Assembly: GCA_009801015.1 (NCBI GenBank)
Contig: VHZZ01001240.1
Span: 122,023-159,224 of the forward strand
Direction: 5' to 3'
DNA length: 37,202 nt
From: Silene noctiflora
Taxonomy: Eukaryota; Streptophyta; Magnoliopsida; Caryophyllales; Caryophyllaceae
A program made the translations under genes and the position numbers. Below are positions 18,757 through 32,100 of this stretch, in pieces (position 1 is the first letter of the stretch; every line of letters begins with the position of its first letter). The notes under the pieces were generated by a model that was given only the letters and a program-made list of their open reading frames with translations, was not told where the DNA came from and did not search any database.

Positions 18757-21700
18757 TTAACTTCTGACTGATTCTGAGGCGATTAGGCCATCGCTATCAT
18801 CATCACAATGATTTAAACCATTGTCGGGAAAAGGAATAGAGTATTGAGCAAATTCCATCAACATTCTCCGTTGGTGCTCATCTGTGTGAGGAAGACTGGC
18901 ACGCAATAGCTCAACTGGCATCTCCCCACGGATAGCCCTTGCCGTTTCTGATCTCGTTATTTCTGAATTAGTCTGTGCCTGGTTTACTACAGATTGCATG
19001 ATTGTGTCATATTTACTCACACAGTATTTCGTAAGTAGGGTAAAGAAAGCAGTGAATGACGCCTTCCAGAAGCTAAGAGAGGCCTGAGGATTAGAGTCGT
19101 ATAGTAGTTCGGTTGCTCTATCTAGTAAAGACTTCAAGATGACAGAGGCATGATCCCCGACAGTGCTTCCAAGTGGGCGTAGTGGTGGCTGTTCTGTAGA
19201 ACAGACAACAGCAGCGAGACAAGCACTTAGACCACGAAGATCCATGGCATTGACACAAGTTAAAACTACCTTAGCAAGCTTTGCTGTGGCCTCAGTAGCC
19301 TCAGGCTTTGTTGGAGGACCACCAAACAGAAACCTAAGATGGCGGAAAACAGCCATGCAAGCTACTCGAACTAACTCACTTGCAGCTCTGGGGGTAATCA
19401 TCACCAGCTCAAGATACTTTGAGAGAAGTTTGCATCCCTTAGGAAGAGAAACGAGGCGCATGAATACAATATCGTCCCCTAGATCCACTGTACTCCCGCC
19501 ATTGCCTAAAGGATCAACAAGCTGAAGGGCCGCAGCCAAAGCTTCGAGCAAAACCTGCCTTTTGCGCCTTAGCTGGGACCCACCATCTTGGGGTGGATTA
19601 TGACAAAGAACACGGTCAATATCATCCACATCAAGAAGAAGGGTAAAAGCATCCTCAACAGCAATTCTGGCAGCAAACATCGGTTCTTGCTCAAGTGACC
19701 TCCGTTCTTTGCCACCATCACTACATCCTGAGGAAGGAGGCTCAACTTCAAGAAGTGGGCGGGNAAAGGATCAACAAGCTGAAGGGCCGCAGCCAAAGCT
19801 TCGAGCAAAACCTGCCTTTTGCGCCTTAGCTGGGACCCACCATCTTGGGGTGGATTATGTCGAAGAACTCGATCAATATCATCTACATCCAGAATAAGAG
19901 TAAAAGCGTCTTCAACAGCAATTCTAGCAGAAAACATTGGTTCTTGCTCCAGAGACCTGTGTTCTTTGCTACTGTCATTGCATCCAGGGGATGGAGGCTC
20001 GATTTCAAGAAGTGGGCGAGGCCTACGAATGGAAGACAAGGCAAGCCTTCTTAGAGTATCGACCGACTGGTGGCCGTGCTGATCAGAACCACTATTACGC
20101 ACACGAGAAGGTACGTCCCGCAAATGCATTGGGGCAAAGTGAGGCTTAACCCTTGATCCTGAGGATTGTTTGGCAGCTGAGGCTTGATGGTAGTAGTCAT
20201 CTATATAGGGGTCATTGCTGTGAGAAGTATGTTGCAACTTCAATATACTATCTATCTCCTCTGAAGTCATATACTTGGACCTAAACTGAATGCATTCACT
20301 CTTCTGGCCAGAGTCAGACCCTTGTTGACTGAAACGATTATGTTTACCGCGCATTGACTTAGGTCTTTGGTGATCCCTCATCTCAGCTATACCATACATT
20401 GTGTCATACTTCCTCAAAACATGTGAAGGTGCCGATGCGTGGCTGCCAATGAGCTGGGACTGCAGGAATGAAAAATGATCTAATGGTGATATCGGCTGAC
20501 GGATTGCCTGTTGCAATAGGTGTTGAGTTAATTGTTGTTGAATTACACTATCGAGCATCCTAGAATGATCACCATGCAATAAACCCGCTTGGTTGCTCCA
20601 CTGGTTTCGAGGTTGGTTACTCAACCCGTGGACCGGTGAGACACCAGGCATACTCCCACTGTAACGTAATCCATGAGCAGGGGAAATTCCTGGAAAATAA
20701 TTATAGGAATCTGCGGCAGCATTCATGGAAGGAATATTCAAAGGAAGGGAATGGCGATGTGACAAAGGTTGTCGGGCTCCATCACCGGGAAGAGGGAAAG
20801 AGGTGAAAGATGATAACTGTGGAGTTGATAATGCCTCACTTGGGTAGTGTTGCTGAAGATACTGCTGTTGTAGTTGCTGGTCCGGGTAGGACACTGCTCT
20901 GGGCAAAGGTTTATAATCCCCAGGAAGACTGGATGAATGAGGATGAGATGACCACACAGTACATTCGGATGCACTATTCACATCTGAAATAGAGTGGTCT
21001 AACAAGCCATCCCGCGACCATTCTGCGACAGATGAACCTGAATACAGGAAAGATCATGAGACAAGCCAATAAACAAGGTTTGACAGCAGTATGATGTTAG
21101 CATGACCACTATTAAGGACAAAGCAAGGGCAGACAAATTTTTGTAACAGTGAAAACTGAAAAGATATAAAAGATGCTCAAGTGAGAAGTTTTCAAGCACA
21201 GAATGTTAAAGCACAAGGCATGGGTATAAAGAGTTGGGAAAATTTGATTAAGAATATGGCTAAGTTCTTCAAATTATTCACGATGTTGCTATAGATGGGA
21301 AACCCACAGATTTAGTTCAGATGTTAAATGTGATTAGTGGGATGCACTTTTAGGGTGGCGGGCAATTTCATTGCTGCCTTTTGTTTTTAAAGAAAATGTA
21401 ATGCAAATAATTTCCAAACAACTGTCACATAGTCTGTCTATGGAAAGGTTCTCCTGTTAAATTAGCTGTCATTCCAAACACAAAAAAATATACATCCCTC
21501 TCTATCATTATCAATTACCAATCCCAACATAAGAGCATTTATTTAAACCATGACAACACCATCCACAACATTAACAATATCATTGAAGCCACAACAATGG
21601 CAGAGAAAGCAGGCCTCAAGGAGAGAAGGTTGGATTAGAATAGAACATAAGTAATTCAGTTGGGCATGGGAGATAAAACACTTGTGATGATCTACAATCA

Positions 21701-24700
21701 CTCTGAAATTGTGTGATGGATTACATCCATTACACATAGCTAATATGTCTAAAAATTATAAACTATTGTGATCAATTATTACTCCATCTCATTTATATTG
21801 TCATTTGAATTGACTAGAAGTACTATTGACGATTTAGTGATAAAATAATATTATTACTCCTACACTTAAATCATGGGTATGGTCGTATGGAGGAGAGGTA
21901 CCACATTGCCCTTGCCGTGATGTTACAGTTGTTACTTAACTAGGGATAGTATAAGAAGTTCACTATTCACCTTTTTATTTTATCAAGGTTATTGCCAAAC
22001 AATACTTTAAAATTACACATACTGCAAAGAACTACCCAAAGTTTGAAGTTCTATCACATTAGTTGATATTTAGCAATGTTTGTCTTAATCTGCCGAATAA
22101 CCTTTTCTCACTTGACCATATGACTTTCTAAATGAGAGGAGAGTGGAAAGTTTAAAAGAAAAAAANNNNNNNNNNNNNNNNNNNNNNNNNNNNNNNNNNN
22201 NNNNNNNNNNNNNNNNNNNNNNNNNNNNNNNNNNNNNNNNNNNNNNNNNNNNNNNNNNNNNNNNNNNNNNNNNNNNNNNNNNNNNNNNNNNNNNNNNNNN
22301 NNNNNNNNNNNNNNNNNNNNNNNNNNNNNNNNNNNNNNNNNNNNNNNNNNNNNNNNNNNNNNNNNNNNNNNNNNNNNNNNNNNNNNNNNNNNNNNNNNNN
22401 NNNNNNNNNNNNNNNNNNNNNNNNNNNNNNNNNNNNNNNNNNNNNNNNNNNNNNNNNNNNNNNNNNNNNNNNNNNNNNNNNNNNNNNNNNNNNNNNNNNN
22501 NGTACCCACTGCAACGAACACATAATATTGGAGATGAGAGGAGATGCAGATCTAAACGATTTTGAATGTAAGGGATGGCCAGCTGTGGGTTAGAATGTTG
22601 TTAGTATCAAAACTGTGCTTCTGGCTCGCTTTACACATACAAAAAGATGTGCTTGTTGCATCTTAGTTACCATTAAAAAGGTCTATAAAGTCGCAGGGTT
22701 GTGTATNCCTGGTCGTGGTGCTTCTAGCTTAATGGTTGTTGTCAAAGGTAGTATGATTTCTACACTGAACCAAGTCAGAAGAGAATTAACCCTAATATTA
22801 CCACCATCAAAAATAATTGTCCCATTTGACTTAAATGGCTAACCAATGTTATCCATAGCCGTTAACTTATCCTAATATGTGTAGCGATACAATATAAATT
22901 TAGTGATTTTCAATTATTAAAAACAAGGATTTTTCATACGATCATTTTTGAAAGGGTTTAACTGTGGTAAATTTCAACATCGTTTCACCATCAAAGTCAA
23001 TTTAGGGGAACATAGATGGTATGGAGGGGGCTTATAGTGCAAGAAACAATAGAATAGACCATCCATCATAAATTAAAAATAAACGATAACCTCATGCAGC
23101 AATTCAAGAGAGCCTTAGAACTACACAGGAATATTTTCAGACCTAAGTTGTAGAAGCCTTACTTTCTCGTGATAATGAACCAGACCCTCTATCACCAATG
23201 ACGCCTGGATTCCTTGGTCCTGTCACAACTCTGTTCAACTGTGAACAAATAACTTTTTCTTTTAAATAGAAGGCATTTGATTATAAGGAAGTATATCCCC
23301 AAAATAGAAAAAAGTATCAAAAGAATACACAACACAAACACAAACAAAATACATCTAACACCATTTGTTTATTAGGGAATTGATTACATTGAACACCACT
23401 AGAGAATCAAGTACCTCCAACACCACTTCATATCCTTCATCAAAATAAATTGGTATTCCAATTTATTGCTAAAATGTTTGTCCCATACTCCCATGTCCCT
23501 AATAGAATACACTCATGACACGAATAACAAGAACATTCTCTAGTGTCTCAAACTCTCGCCTATGGCGGGGTAAGCAGTATAGGAGGTACGCAATCTTGTT
23601 CATGCAAGAAGAGAAAATAGAGAACTGCTTTCAAGGTAGTTCGTAATGAAAACTGAGACGAAAATGTATTTACTGGGATATCACTTTAAGTCTCAAGATA
23701 TAAGAATCTCAAATAATTTCACGAGTCAGTTTGCTTATAAAGCCAAAGAATAATAGTTTTAGCCTCATACGCAAGGCAATGTACCGTGACGAGATTGTGT
23801 TCCTAACATATGACCTTCAAAAATCAATAAGATTAATACTCAATAAGTGTAAGCGTTACAAGATGTTTACCTTCGAGAATGTTGTTTCCAAATCATCAAT
23901 ATCAGACAAAGATACTAAACCCACATCCTGCCCCTGAAAAATCAAATTAATAAATGAATTAGAAAGAATATTTGAACAAAGAAAATTGAATCACCACTGG
24001 TGGAACCAACTTATTAAACAACTTCAAATTCACGAGTGGTATATATGAAAAACGTGACAAGGCTAGAAAAATTCGCCACACAACATCAAATTTAACAATT
24101 CAATCATTGTAAATGCCACAATCAGTTTCTCTAGTGTTACCTAAATTAGATAAACTCATAACATGCGTGTGCATCAAGCGAACAAAAGTTAACAATATAT
24201 AGAAACGCAGTCATCAGTCATCACCAATACACCAAATTACAAAATATCAGTTTCGGTCGTGGTAACGGTTTTATTTCAATATTGCCTTAAAACTCAGTAG
24301 CAACTAGCATGTGGTAGTAGTAAACTAGCATATCGGTGTTACGGCTGATATTTAAAAAACTATCACCATCGTGACAAAATTATCCATGGGCCCACCTAAA
24401 CGTAACATGTAGGCTGAGATAGCACGCTACTCAGGTACCCATAACTTTCCCCAATGATAATGGTTCGTCCAAAATCATTATCCCAGATCCATAAACCACG
24501 ACTGTCTAGTTCTATGACGCTCAGACTCGCATACAAGGATCTGATACGGTATGGATCTGAATGTCAGATCCTTGAAATTTTAAAATCAAGGACCTGGGGA
24601 CTCGTTTTCAAAGGATCTGGGTTGTAAATTTGTACGAGGTTATATTCTTTTCTCTTTCTTTCTTTTCTTTTCTCTGATTTTAGTTCTGGTCCTTCTATTC

Positions 24701-27209
24701 TTCTTCCATGTTCATCTGATGACTCCAATCTACTCCCCTTTCCACCATCTCGCCTTAAGATTGAATAAATCTGAAAGTTTCTACCTCTTTTATATCACTC
24801 AAGTGCTCCAAACGTCCACCACTGTCACTGAAAGGTTCACGGGGCCACGTCCGATTTAGCTAGGCCGTGACAAGCAGATATCCCATGCCTGCAACAGGCC
24901 AACAGGTCTAGTCGTGCCGACATGGGTACGGCAGGGAGATTAGACGAGTTGAGCATCACAAATCTAATTTGAAGTACACGCGAATATTACAACATTATAC
25001 AAATACGACCACATTAGACAGAATCTTAGTGATTTAAATGATTGAGTATAACCATTTTTTTCATTGCTTAATTATTGACTTCAATTGTTTATTTGCTTGT
25101 TTGTAAACTAATCAGGTTAAAATTTTTGCTAAAATAGAAAAGCAGTGCAGATTTACGATTAATTAAACTTGAATAAAAAAAGATTCACCAGTTGACCGTC
25201 TTTAAGGATTGATTTTCAAGTGTGCAGCAACGAACTTGGCCACTCATAGGTACTATCAAAACTCACTTCACTGTATTACTTACGCTCTTCACACGGGTCA
25301 TACTTGGGCCCAACATGACCTTCAAGGAGATATTTCTAGAATGTCTACCCTTCTCCCCAATAAAACACGAAAAGGAAGGTACACATAGCAAGAGTAAGTG
25401 CGAGACGGGAGTTATGAAGCATATGGTTTTGAAAGATTTTACACCTTACGACTCAATTATCTCTTAATCTCACTTTTTGAAACAAAAAACTTCATAGTTA
25501 AAGCATCCAAAATCCAAATACTACCTCCTAGTGAATCATTTCTTCCCTCTTTCCTTTTCGAAGCTAGTCGGATTTTCTTCCCTCTTTCCTTTTTTAGAAT
25601 GTTTTATGTGGTCTAAATTTAATTGCATGTGGGGTAGAGGATTTTGTGTGGTCCAAAATCAATTCCTTATTTTTTGTGCAAAGTGAAAGGGGGAAGAATA
25701 AGTGACTAGGAGGGAGTATAAACTATTCATTGACCAAACTTTTAAATATGCAACTAGGTAGTACTGTCAAGTGGCATATTTTGCATCTATTCAGCACAGT
25801 TACCCAAAAAAAATTGAAAAATATGCCATCTTGATCACACATGTTCTACTATCAAGGACTGAGCTAAGCAGCACAGCGGAAGATAATTACTATTGTCAAG
25901 TGGTGACTAGAACCATAAGAATACAAGGAGTTTCGAAGCATAATCTATTTCTTGATTACTCAATACATCAAAGAAAAGCTTGTTTGAGAAATACATATTC
26001 TAACGGGACAAGTGATAGGACAGCCTGGCAAAACTAACGGGATCATCACTGATGATATCAGAGACTCAGAGTTGTTCAAATATCAGAAGATACATGCCAC
26101 TGGAAACATACATGCATAGATAGAGTCTCAAAGTTAACCATAACGACTGGGAACCATGAAACTCGTAAATATCATCATGAATGCTCATATTCATTTGCCA
26201 AACCCACTACACAAATTAATGTCATAAATTGCATTTGGAACATATTTACTTCAGCAATACAGACATTTATCCGCCAAACAAATCCAGCCATCGTCAATAA
26301 ATAGCGTTCTATACTGTGATAGAAGTGATTCAGACTCTAATCACCACCACCAGATCCACCTGAGGAAGCCATGTCATCATTTTTTACACATGACAAAGAA
26401 CAATAACGTTATAAGATGAGTTTCAAAAACAAGCATAAATGCTACTGAATACATACCCCATCTTTGTCAAACAGATGATATTCATCACTAGGCAATCCAG
26501 GTGGAGAAAGGTTATCTTCTTCGTCTTCTAACCCCCCTAACTCAACCTCCTCCGTGACATGTTTACCGAAGAAAGCATATTGAGATGCATCAAAAAATGA
26601 ATTATCTGCATCATAACGTCAAAATATAAATATCACCCTCACATAACAAACAACTGTCAGCACATGTAACTTATCCAAGTCAACTTCACGTTATCGCTTT
26701 CATATCACAATAACTGAAGCAATAGAAAGTGCACATCCAAGCAATCATTCATTCGTTATCGCCGAAAAAGATTACGTTTTCCAGCGAGATACGCAACAAA
26801 TTCAATACACTTATAATAGCCTAATTAATCAAAATCAACTTCTTTTGTATATAAACAAAATAATCAAAATCAAATCAACAAGCTCAATGTTTACTTAACA
26901 GCTACTCATCAGTAATCACACAAAGTTCAATCAATCAAACAATAAAAAAAAAGATCTGAAGTTAGGTCGAATCAGATTATAAAACAAAACAAAACATAAA
27001 ATGAAGTAAATCAATCAACATGAATTTGAATTATTAGGGTTTGAGTAGAAAACACTAGATCTAATAAAAAAAAATCAAAGAGAATGAAGAAAGAAACCTA
27101 TGGAGTGTTGAGGGTGGAAGGAAGGTGAATCAATGGCGGAAAGTAGAGAAGAAGAAGATCCGGAGGATAATGGAGGTCGGCCATGGTGACGAATCCGAGC
27201 AGTCTCCAT
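18757..27209 (-). CDS. PAT1: PAT1 homologue (mRNA decapping activator), chimeric last exon
   Basis: PAT1 binds DEAD-box helicase, LSM1-7 and decapping factors in P-bodies and promotes mRNA decapping. Exons: 27209-27098, 26605-26457, 23933-23871, 23238-23163 and 21037-18757, all GT-AG with matching phases. Exon 2 carries FFDASQYAFFG and VELGGLEDEED, the N-terminal helicase-binding type segment; exons 3-4 read LSDIDDLETTFSKLNRVVTG and PGVIGDRGSGSLSRES. Exon 5 has the Gln-rich middle, the Pat1 mid region (YMTSEEIDSILKLQ) and the C-terminal helical domain to DSDGLIASESVRS. Within exon 5 a 256-bp segment is present twice (19508-19763 and 19765-20020) around one N. Leaving out 257 bases gives 2424 nt, an uninterrupted 807-residue protein of normal PAT1 size. 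As drawn, the join is out of frame. The TIR-MITE and sequence gap lie in introns. Confidence 0.85.
19508..20020 (-). repeat. Diverged 256-bp duplication joined at a single N in PAT1
   Basis: 19508-19763 and 19765-20020 align without gaps. The first 95 or so bases are identical (aaaggatcaacaagctgaag onward). The remaining roughly 161 differ at about 28 positions by my count, mostly synonymous. Predicted residues differ conservatively (EIEPPSPG against EVEPPSSG; VLRHNPP against VLCHNPP). The copies therefore come from two related functional genes or alleles, spliced together by the assembly. Confidence 0.85.
22166..22501. other. Assembly gap, 336 Ns
   Basis: An unresolved run of N in PAT1 intron 4. 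The flanking splice phases agree across it, so no coding exon is required to be missing here. Confidence 0.98.
25519..25718. mobile_element. Stowaway-type MITE in PAT1 intron 2
   Basis: The 196-bp element (25521-25716) is flanked by TA (25519-25520 and 25717-25718). The left end ctacctcctagtgaatcatt tracks the inverted right end ctccctcctagtcacttatt, and both go on to tcttccc and ctttcc. It encodes nothing. It lies in the 2.5-kb intron between exons 2 and 3 of the PAT1 gene. Confidence 0.85.
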
Positions 27210-29115
27210 TTTATTTTTATTTTTTCTGATTTTATTTGTTTGTTTGGGGTTGCTATATTGAAGGTGGAGTTGGGGACATTGTTACGCTACTTCACACTTG
27301 AGCTTCAATTTGACTTATTTTAAACACATGGCAATTTGTCGTCATAGCTTATCAACTACGATTACTCTCACTTTTCTATTTCTATATTTCTGCTTTCACG
27401 ATTCCATTCATTATTTACGTATTTTATTTTAGATCGTTTCATTTATATGGACCTTCTTTAATTCACCAAACTATCCCTATCATTACTCCAATTTGGTAAT
27501 TGTGAGTTGTGACACTAAAATTGTGGGTCATACTTGAGATTATTTTCGTAATTTACTGGTTTTACATTTTCGTGATATTTGTAAAACCTAAACGTAAAGA
27601 ACTTAATAGTACTTAGAAAGTATTATTTTTAGGACAAATAGTTAGATTACGGTGTAGTAAACAAATACAATACTCATTTTTGCGCAATTCCAGCGTTATC
27701 GAAGGCATTCAAAGGCGATGCCGGCAAGTATTTTCCGGCGCAACGAACCAACAAGTTTCATGGAAATTTTTCCACTTTAAGATGATCTTGACATCATATT
27801 GTCATATTTTAGGGTATGTCCGTATGTGCTAGTCTGCTAGGTACTCCTTTGCCACACCAACCCATCTCAGGCTTGGCGACACTTTTGGTGTACTCCACCT
27901 TAGAGATGCAACAAACAAATCGGGACAGAGCAGGAAATGGATATGGAGAAACGAACTCGACCTTACGATTCCGCTTCAACGACAGTTAGTGTTTAGACAA
28001 CCTGTCTAATCATAATCTTCAAACTCTTAATTGCAATTGAATGAATATTCTGAAATAGACCAAAGTACGTCTTTGGTTAACTACCCGGGGCAGTATGATC
28101 GTGTACCTGTGACACTGGGATAATGCGCTTCCCATCAAAGTGATAAAGAATGAAAATATGATAGTTTACTGCATTCTAAGAGTCGCCTTCAAGCGCACAT
28201 TGGGTGGTTGGAAACTCTACCCTAAATGCAGCTTGGCTGAGTGCTACCACTTTTAGGAGTTGTTGCCAATAATATACATGCACAGGGACTCTTCGGCCTA
28301 GGGCCTCGGCTCAATGTCATGTTCATGTGACAACTGCTGCTCCATGTCACTCCAAGCGCATCCACTTCCTGTTGTGAAGTGAAAAAGCGCTGATCAGCCT
28401 GAGCTTTCTGCTATTTGAAGGATTCCGGAACACAAATCACTCATTAGTAAACTGAACAGCTGTTCTTGCTCAAAGTTCCTCAGAAGTTTCATCATCATGA
28501 GCTGGCCGCAGAAACAATTTCAGAAATTGATGCAGCCTATAAGTAACAGATTTCTCTGCATGAATTATTTTGAGATACGCGGATTTATCAAGCTTCTTCC
28601 GAGTCTAAACCTATAATGTTGTTAAGCACATGCATCCAAAATCATATAATCCAAACCACAAAAGGTTTCATCTCTTCTTCTATCCAGCATTGGAAGGGGA
28701 CTTTACATGTGCATGACTTTCGACTAGCATCCTAACATCTAGCATTAACAATAATATGGAGTACCGAGTACCTACTTAACTAAATACTGCTATGTTAAAC
28801 TATTATAGAGCTTTCATACACGTTCTATTCCCCGGGACTTTACCTTATCTTGCCCCTGCATACTACATGCATCTTTATCTTTGCCCTTGAGCATTAGTGG
28901 TCTTTCCAAAATCACACCAAGTGTTAAGTGTACAACCACGGTAGTTGATAGTTCGTTTCTCCTGTTAAGATCTTCTTTTGGAAAGTATTTTGACCTGTTT
29001 CATCCCGGAGAAACGCTTTCAAACTATTGAATGATAACATTAGATAAAAGTTTAAAGGTCATGTTGCATCCTCTCTCCAAGCCGGTTGCCACCCTGTGGC
29101 ACCTTATAACAGTCC
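27210..29115. other. PAT1 5' flank and pTAC14 3' flank
   Basis: About 1.9 kb without a recognised gene. The right part probably includes the pTAC14 3' UTR. On the minus strand near 28090-28140 a short frame reads HFDGKRIIPVSQ up to a donor-like gtacac, which could be a stray exon, but no flanking partner was found and I do not call it. Confidence 0.35.
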
Positions 29116-32100
29116 TTAGAATAATATTTTATCTTGATAGATATCCAATGCATCAATGACTTTCTGTAAGAACAACTTTCTGTGAAGCCGGTACCTGTGA
29201 TTAATAACAATTAACAAAGCAACAATATGTTAATAATTAGAGTCGTAAAATAACTCTACATGGTGGAGTACCCAAAATGGTGCAGAAAATATTTACTCTT
29301 TTTTATGTGTACGTAAAAAATGCACTTATATGTTATTCCTTTTACTATCTGTGGCAAACACTATCTAACTTTAGAAAATATAAATTCTAGCGGATTTTAA
29401 CGCATTTTGTACTTGTGTGTATATCTTCTCATCCAAGCAAATCAACATGTAAATAGAAGCAAATATCAAGGATATTATCTTACTGTAAATATAGCACAAT
29501 ATATTCTCTTGTATAGGCTCCTTATTCTAGCCTTATTTAGTTTTCCTCTCCTATATATACCTTGTACCTAAGGCACCTTGTATCACACAATTAATACATA
29601 ATACACAGACTTTACATGGTATCAAGGAGCTCCAAACGGTCCTCCAAATTACATCTCCAACCTCGTCGCTCAACCTTCAAACGCCAAACACCAGTCACCT
29701 TCAAACCCGCTGCCATCATGACCAACCACCATGATTCTGCCGTGCCAAACCCACATGAAACCGCAACTCCTCTCACCTCCCTAAACCTCAATCACTGCGT
29801 GAAACTGACACCCATGAACTACACTTCATGGCACTTCCAATTAACTCACATCCTCTATGGCTATAGCCTACTCGGGTTTCTTGATGGATCCCACCCAACC
29901 CCATCACCAACCATTGTAGGTGATGACAAAACTGACAAACCAAACCCTTTGTATTTCACATGGCTGAAATAAGACGGTTTGATTTTAGGTGCCCTCATGG
30001 GAACCCTATCATCCACCGTTCAAGCACTCATTGTCCGAGCCAAAACCTCGAAAGAGGCTTGGGACATACTCGCACGAACCTACGCCAACCCCTCTCGTGC
30101 TCATATCTTACAAATAAAAGACCGTCTTGATTCAATTGTCAAAACCACTGATCAATCGATAACCGACTATATGAATGTCATTAAGGCATGTATTGACCAA
30201 CTTGCCCTATTGGGCAAAGTACTTGACCCTGAAGATGTTGTATCCAAGGTTCTCAAAGGCCTTGACTACAAACTTTACAAACCCGTCATGGACACGGTCC
30301 GTGCTCGAGACACAACCCTATCACGTTCGAAGGCCTTCATGAAAAATTGCTTCAACATGAATTACTTCTTAAACAACAGCAACCCGACACTGATATTTTC
30401 AACGCCTCTGCAAACCCCGCTTATCGCCAAAACCGAAGCTACTATGGCAATCAGAGAACAACCAACTCCTCTTACCACTACCAAAACACCTGTCCTCAAC
30501 CCTACAACACCACAACTCCCTATCCAACCAACCACCAACAAACCACCACCAACCCCAACCCACGACCTTTCAAAAGTCGCTGCCAATGGTGTCGTCAAAC
30601 TGGACATGTCATTGCGGACTGTCCTCTGTTTCGAAAGCTGTTTCCTAACATCGTCTTCCCTGAACCAACCCGTCAACCACCACCACAGGCCCACACTGCC
30701 TCCACCGGTCCCATCAACCCCAACCCTAACTACCTTCTTGAAGTGGGGCGTCTCACCATGTAACCCATGACCTCGACACCTTAGCATTTCACTCACCCTA
30801 CTTCGGTCAAGATGACCTCATTATTGGCGATGGCTCCGCTCTCGACATCGCTAATATAGGTAATTTTAATTTATCTTCTCTTAAATTAAATAATGTTTTG
30901 CATGTTCCGAAAATATCGCGTAATATCTTATCAATATCGAAATTATGCCGAGATAATAATGCATGTCATTTTTTCATCTAATTGTTTTGTTATCGGGAGC
31001 GACAATACACCAGGGCCGAGCTAAGGACGGCATCTATGGGCTTTAGCCCGTCCCAACCAACGGCATACATTATGACGAAAGGCTCATCTCCGCACTCATG
31101 GCATCATAGATTAGGGGCATCCCACCTTTGATGTAATGAGAATTATTAATAAACATTTACCATTTAATATCTCTAATTTTCCGTCTTGTGAATCGTGTCA
31201 TATTAACAAAAGTACGAAACTTCCATTTGGAACATCAACCTTCAAAATCAATGCACCTCTTGATCTCATTTACTCGGACCTATGGACTAGTCCCGTCTAT
31301 TCTCGTGAACATTACAAATATTACGTTATTTTTGTTGACCACTTTAGTCGATATATATGGCTTTTTCCACTAAAACGTAAATCCGACACCAAACAAGTCT
31401 TTATTCGATTTAAGGCTCTTGTAGAAATGTTTTTTTCAAAAACCAATACGACAATTCTTCTCTGATAATGAAGGAGAATTTCAAAAATTAACCCCTACCT
31501 TACTCGACAATGGCATAAGTCACTGTTGAAATCTCCACCTCATACCCCGGAACATAATGGGTAACCCCAGAACATAATGGGTATGCTGAAAGGAGACACC
31601 GTCACATTGTTGAAATAGGTCTAGCACTTTTAGCTCATTCCAAACTACCTACGTCATTTTGGCCATTTGCCTTTAGCACGGCCACATACCTAATTAATCG
31701 ACTTCCAACGCCTACATTGCAAGGACAAACCCCCTATTACAAAATGTTTAATACATTACCTACATATACCAAATTACATAATTTCGGATGTCTTTGTTAT
31801 CCTTGGTTAAGACCATATACAAAGCACAAACTTGATTATCGCTCCGTCCCCTGCATTTTTGTGGGATACTCTTCCACTCAAAGCGCATTTCATTGCCTTG
31901 AACCAAAAACCAATCGTCTATACACTTCGCGTCACGTTAAATTTATTAAGATGATTTCCCTTACTCTCGTCTCATCAATACGCCTACCATCACCAATGAC
32001 TACACCAATCCGGATGATTGGTGTCCTCTCGTTCTTCCCATCTTACACTCAACTCCAACCCCACCTCCCACCACTACGGACACCACCCTACCCTCCACTT

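Noticed and set aside
19163..19525. Open frame of 120 codons on the plus strand
   Set aside because: It is the antisense shadow of the PAT1 exon, where the minus strand encodes a conserved domain.
19764..20020. Possible true exon duplication (mutually exclusive exons) in PAT1
   Set aside because: The join is at an N, out of frame and without splice sites. Removing one copy plus the N restores the frame exactly.
21775..21870. tactccatctcatttatatt resembling a Stowaway left end
   Set aside because: No matching inverted right end was found nearby; at most a fragment.
25222..25467. 81-codon open frame in PAT1 intron 2
   Set aside because: No recognised motif, on the opposite strand to the gene and inside its intron.
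28090..28140. Short minus-strand frame HFDGKRIIPVSQ before a donor-like gtacac
   Set aside because: No acceptor-bounded exon or neighbouring exons could be linked to it; the pTAC14 stop is already at 29116.
30362..30796. 144-codon open frame on the minus strand
   Set aside because: Antisense shadow of the Copia 1 gag region; glycine and valine richness comes from the C/A-rich sense strand.
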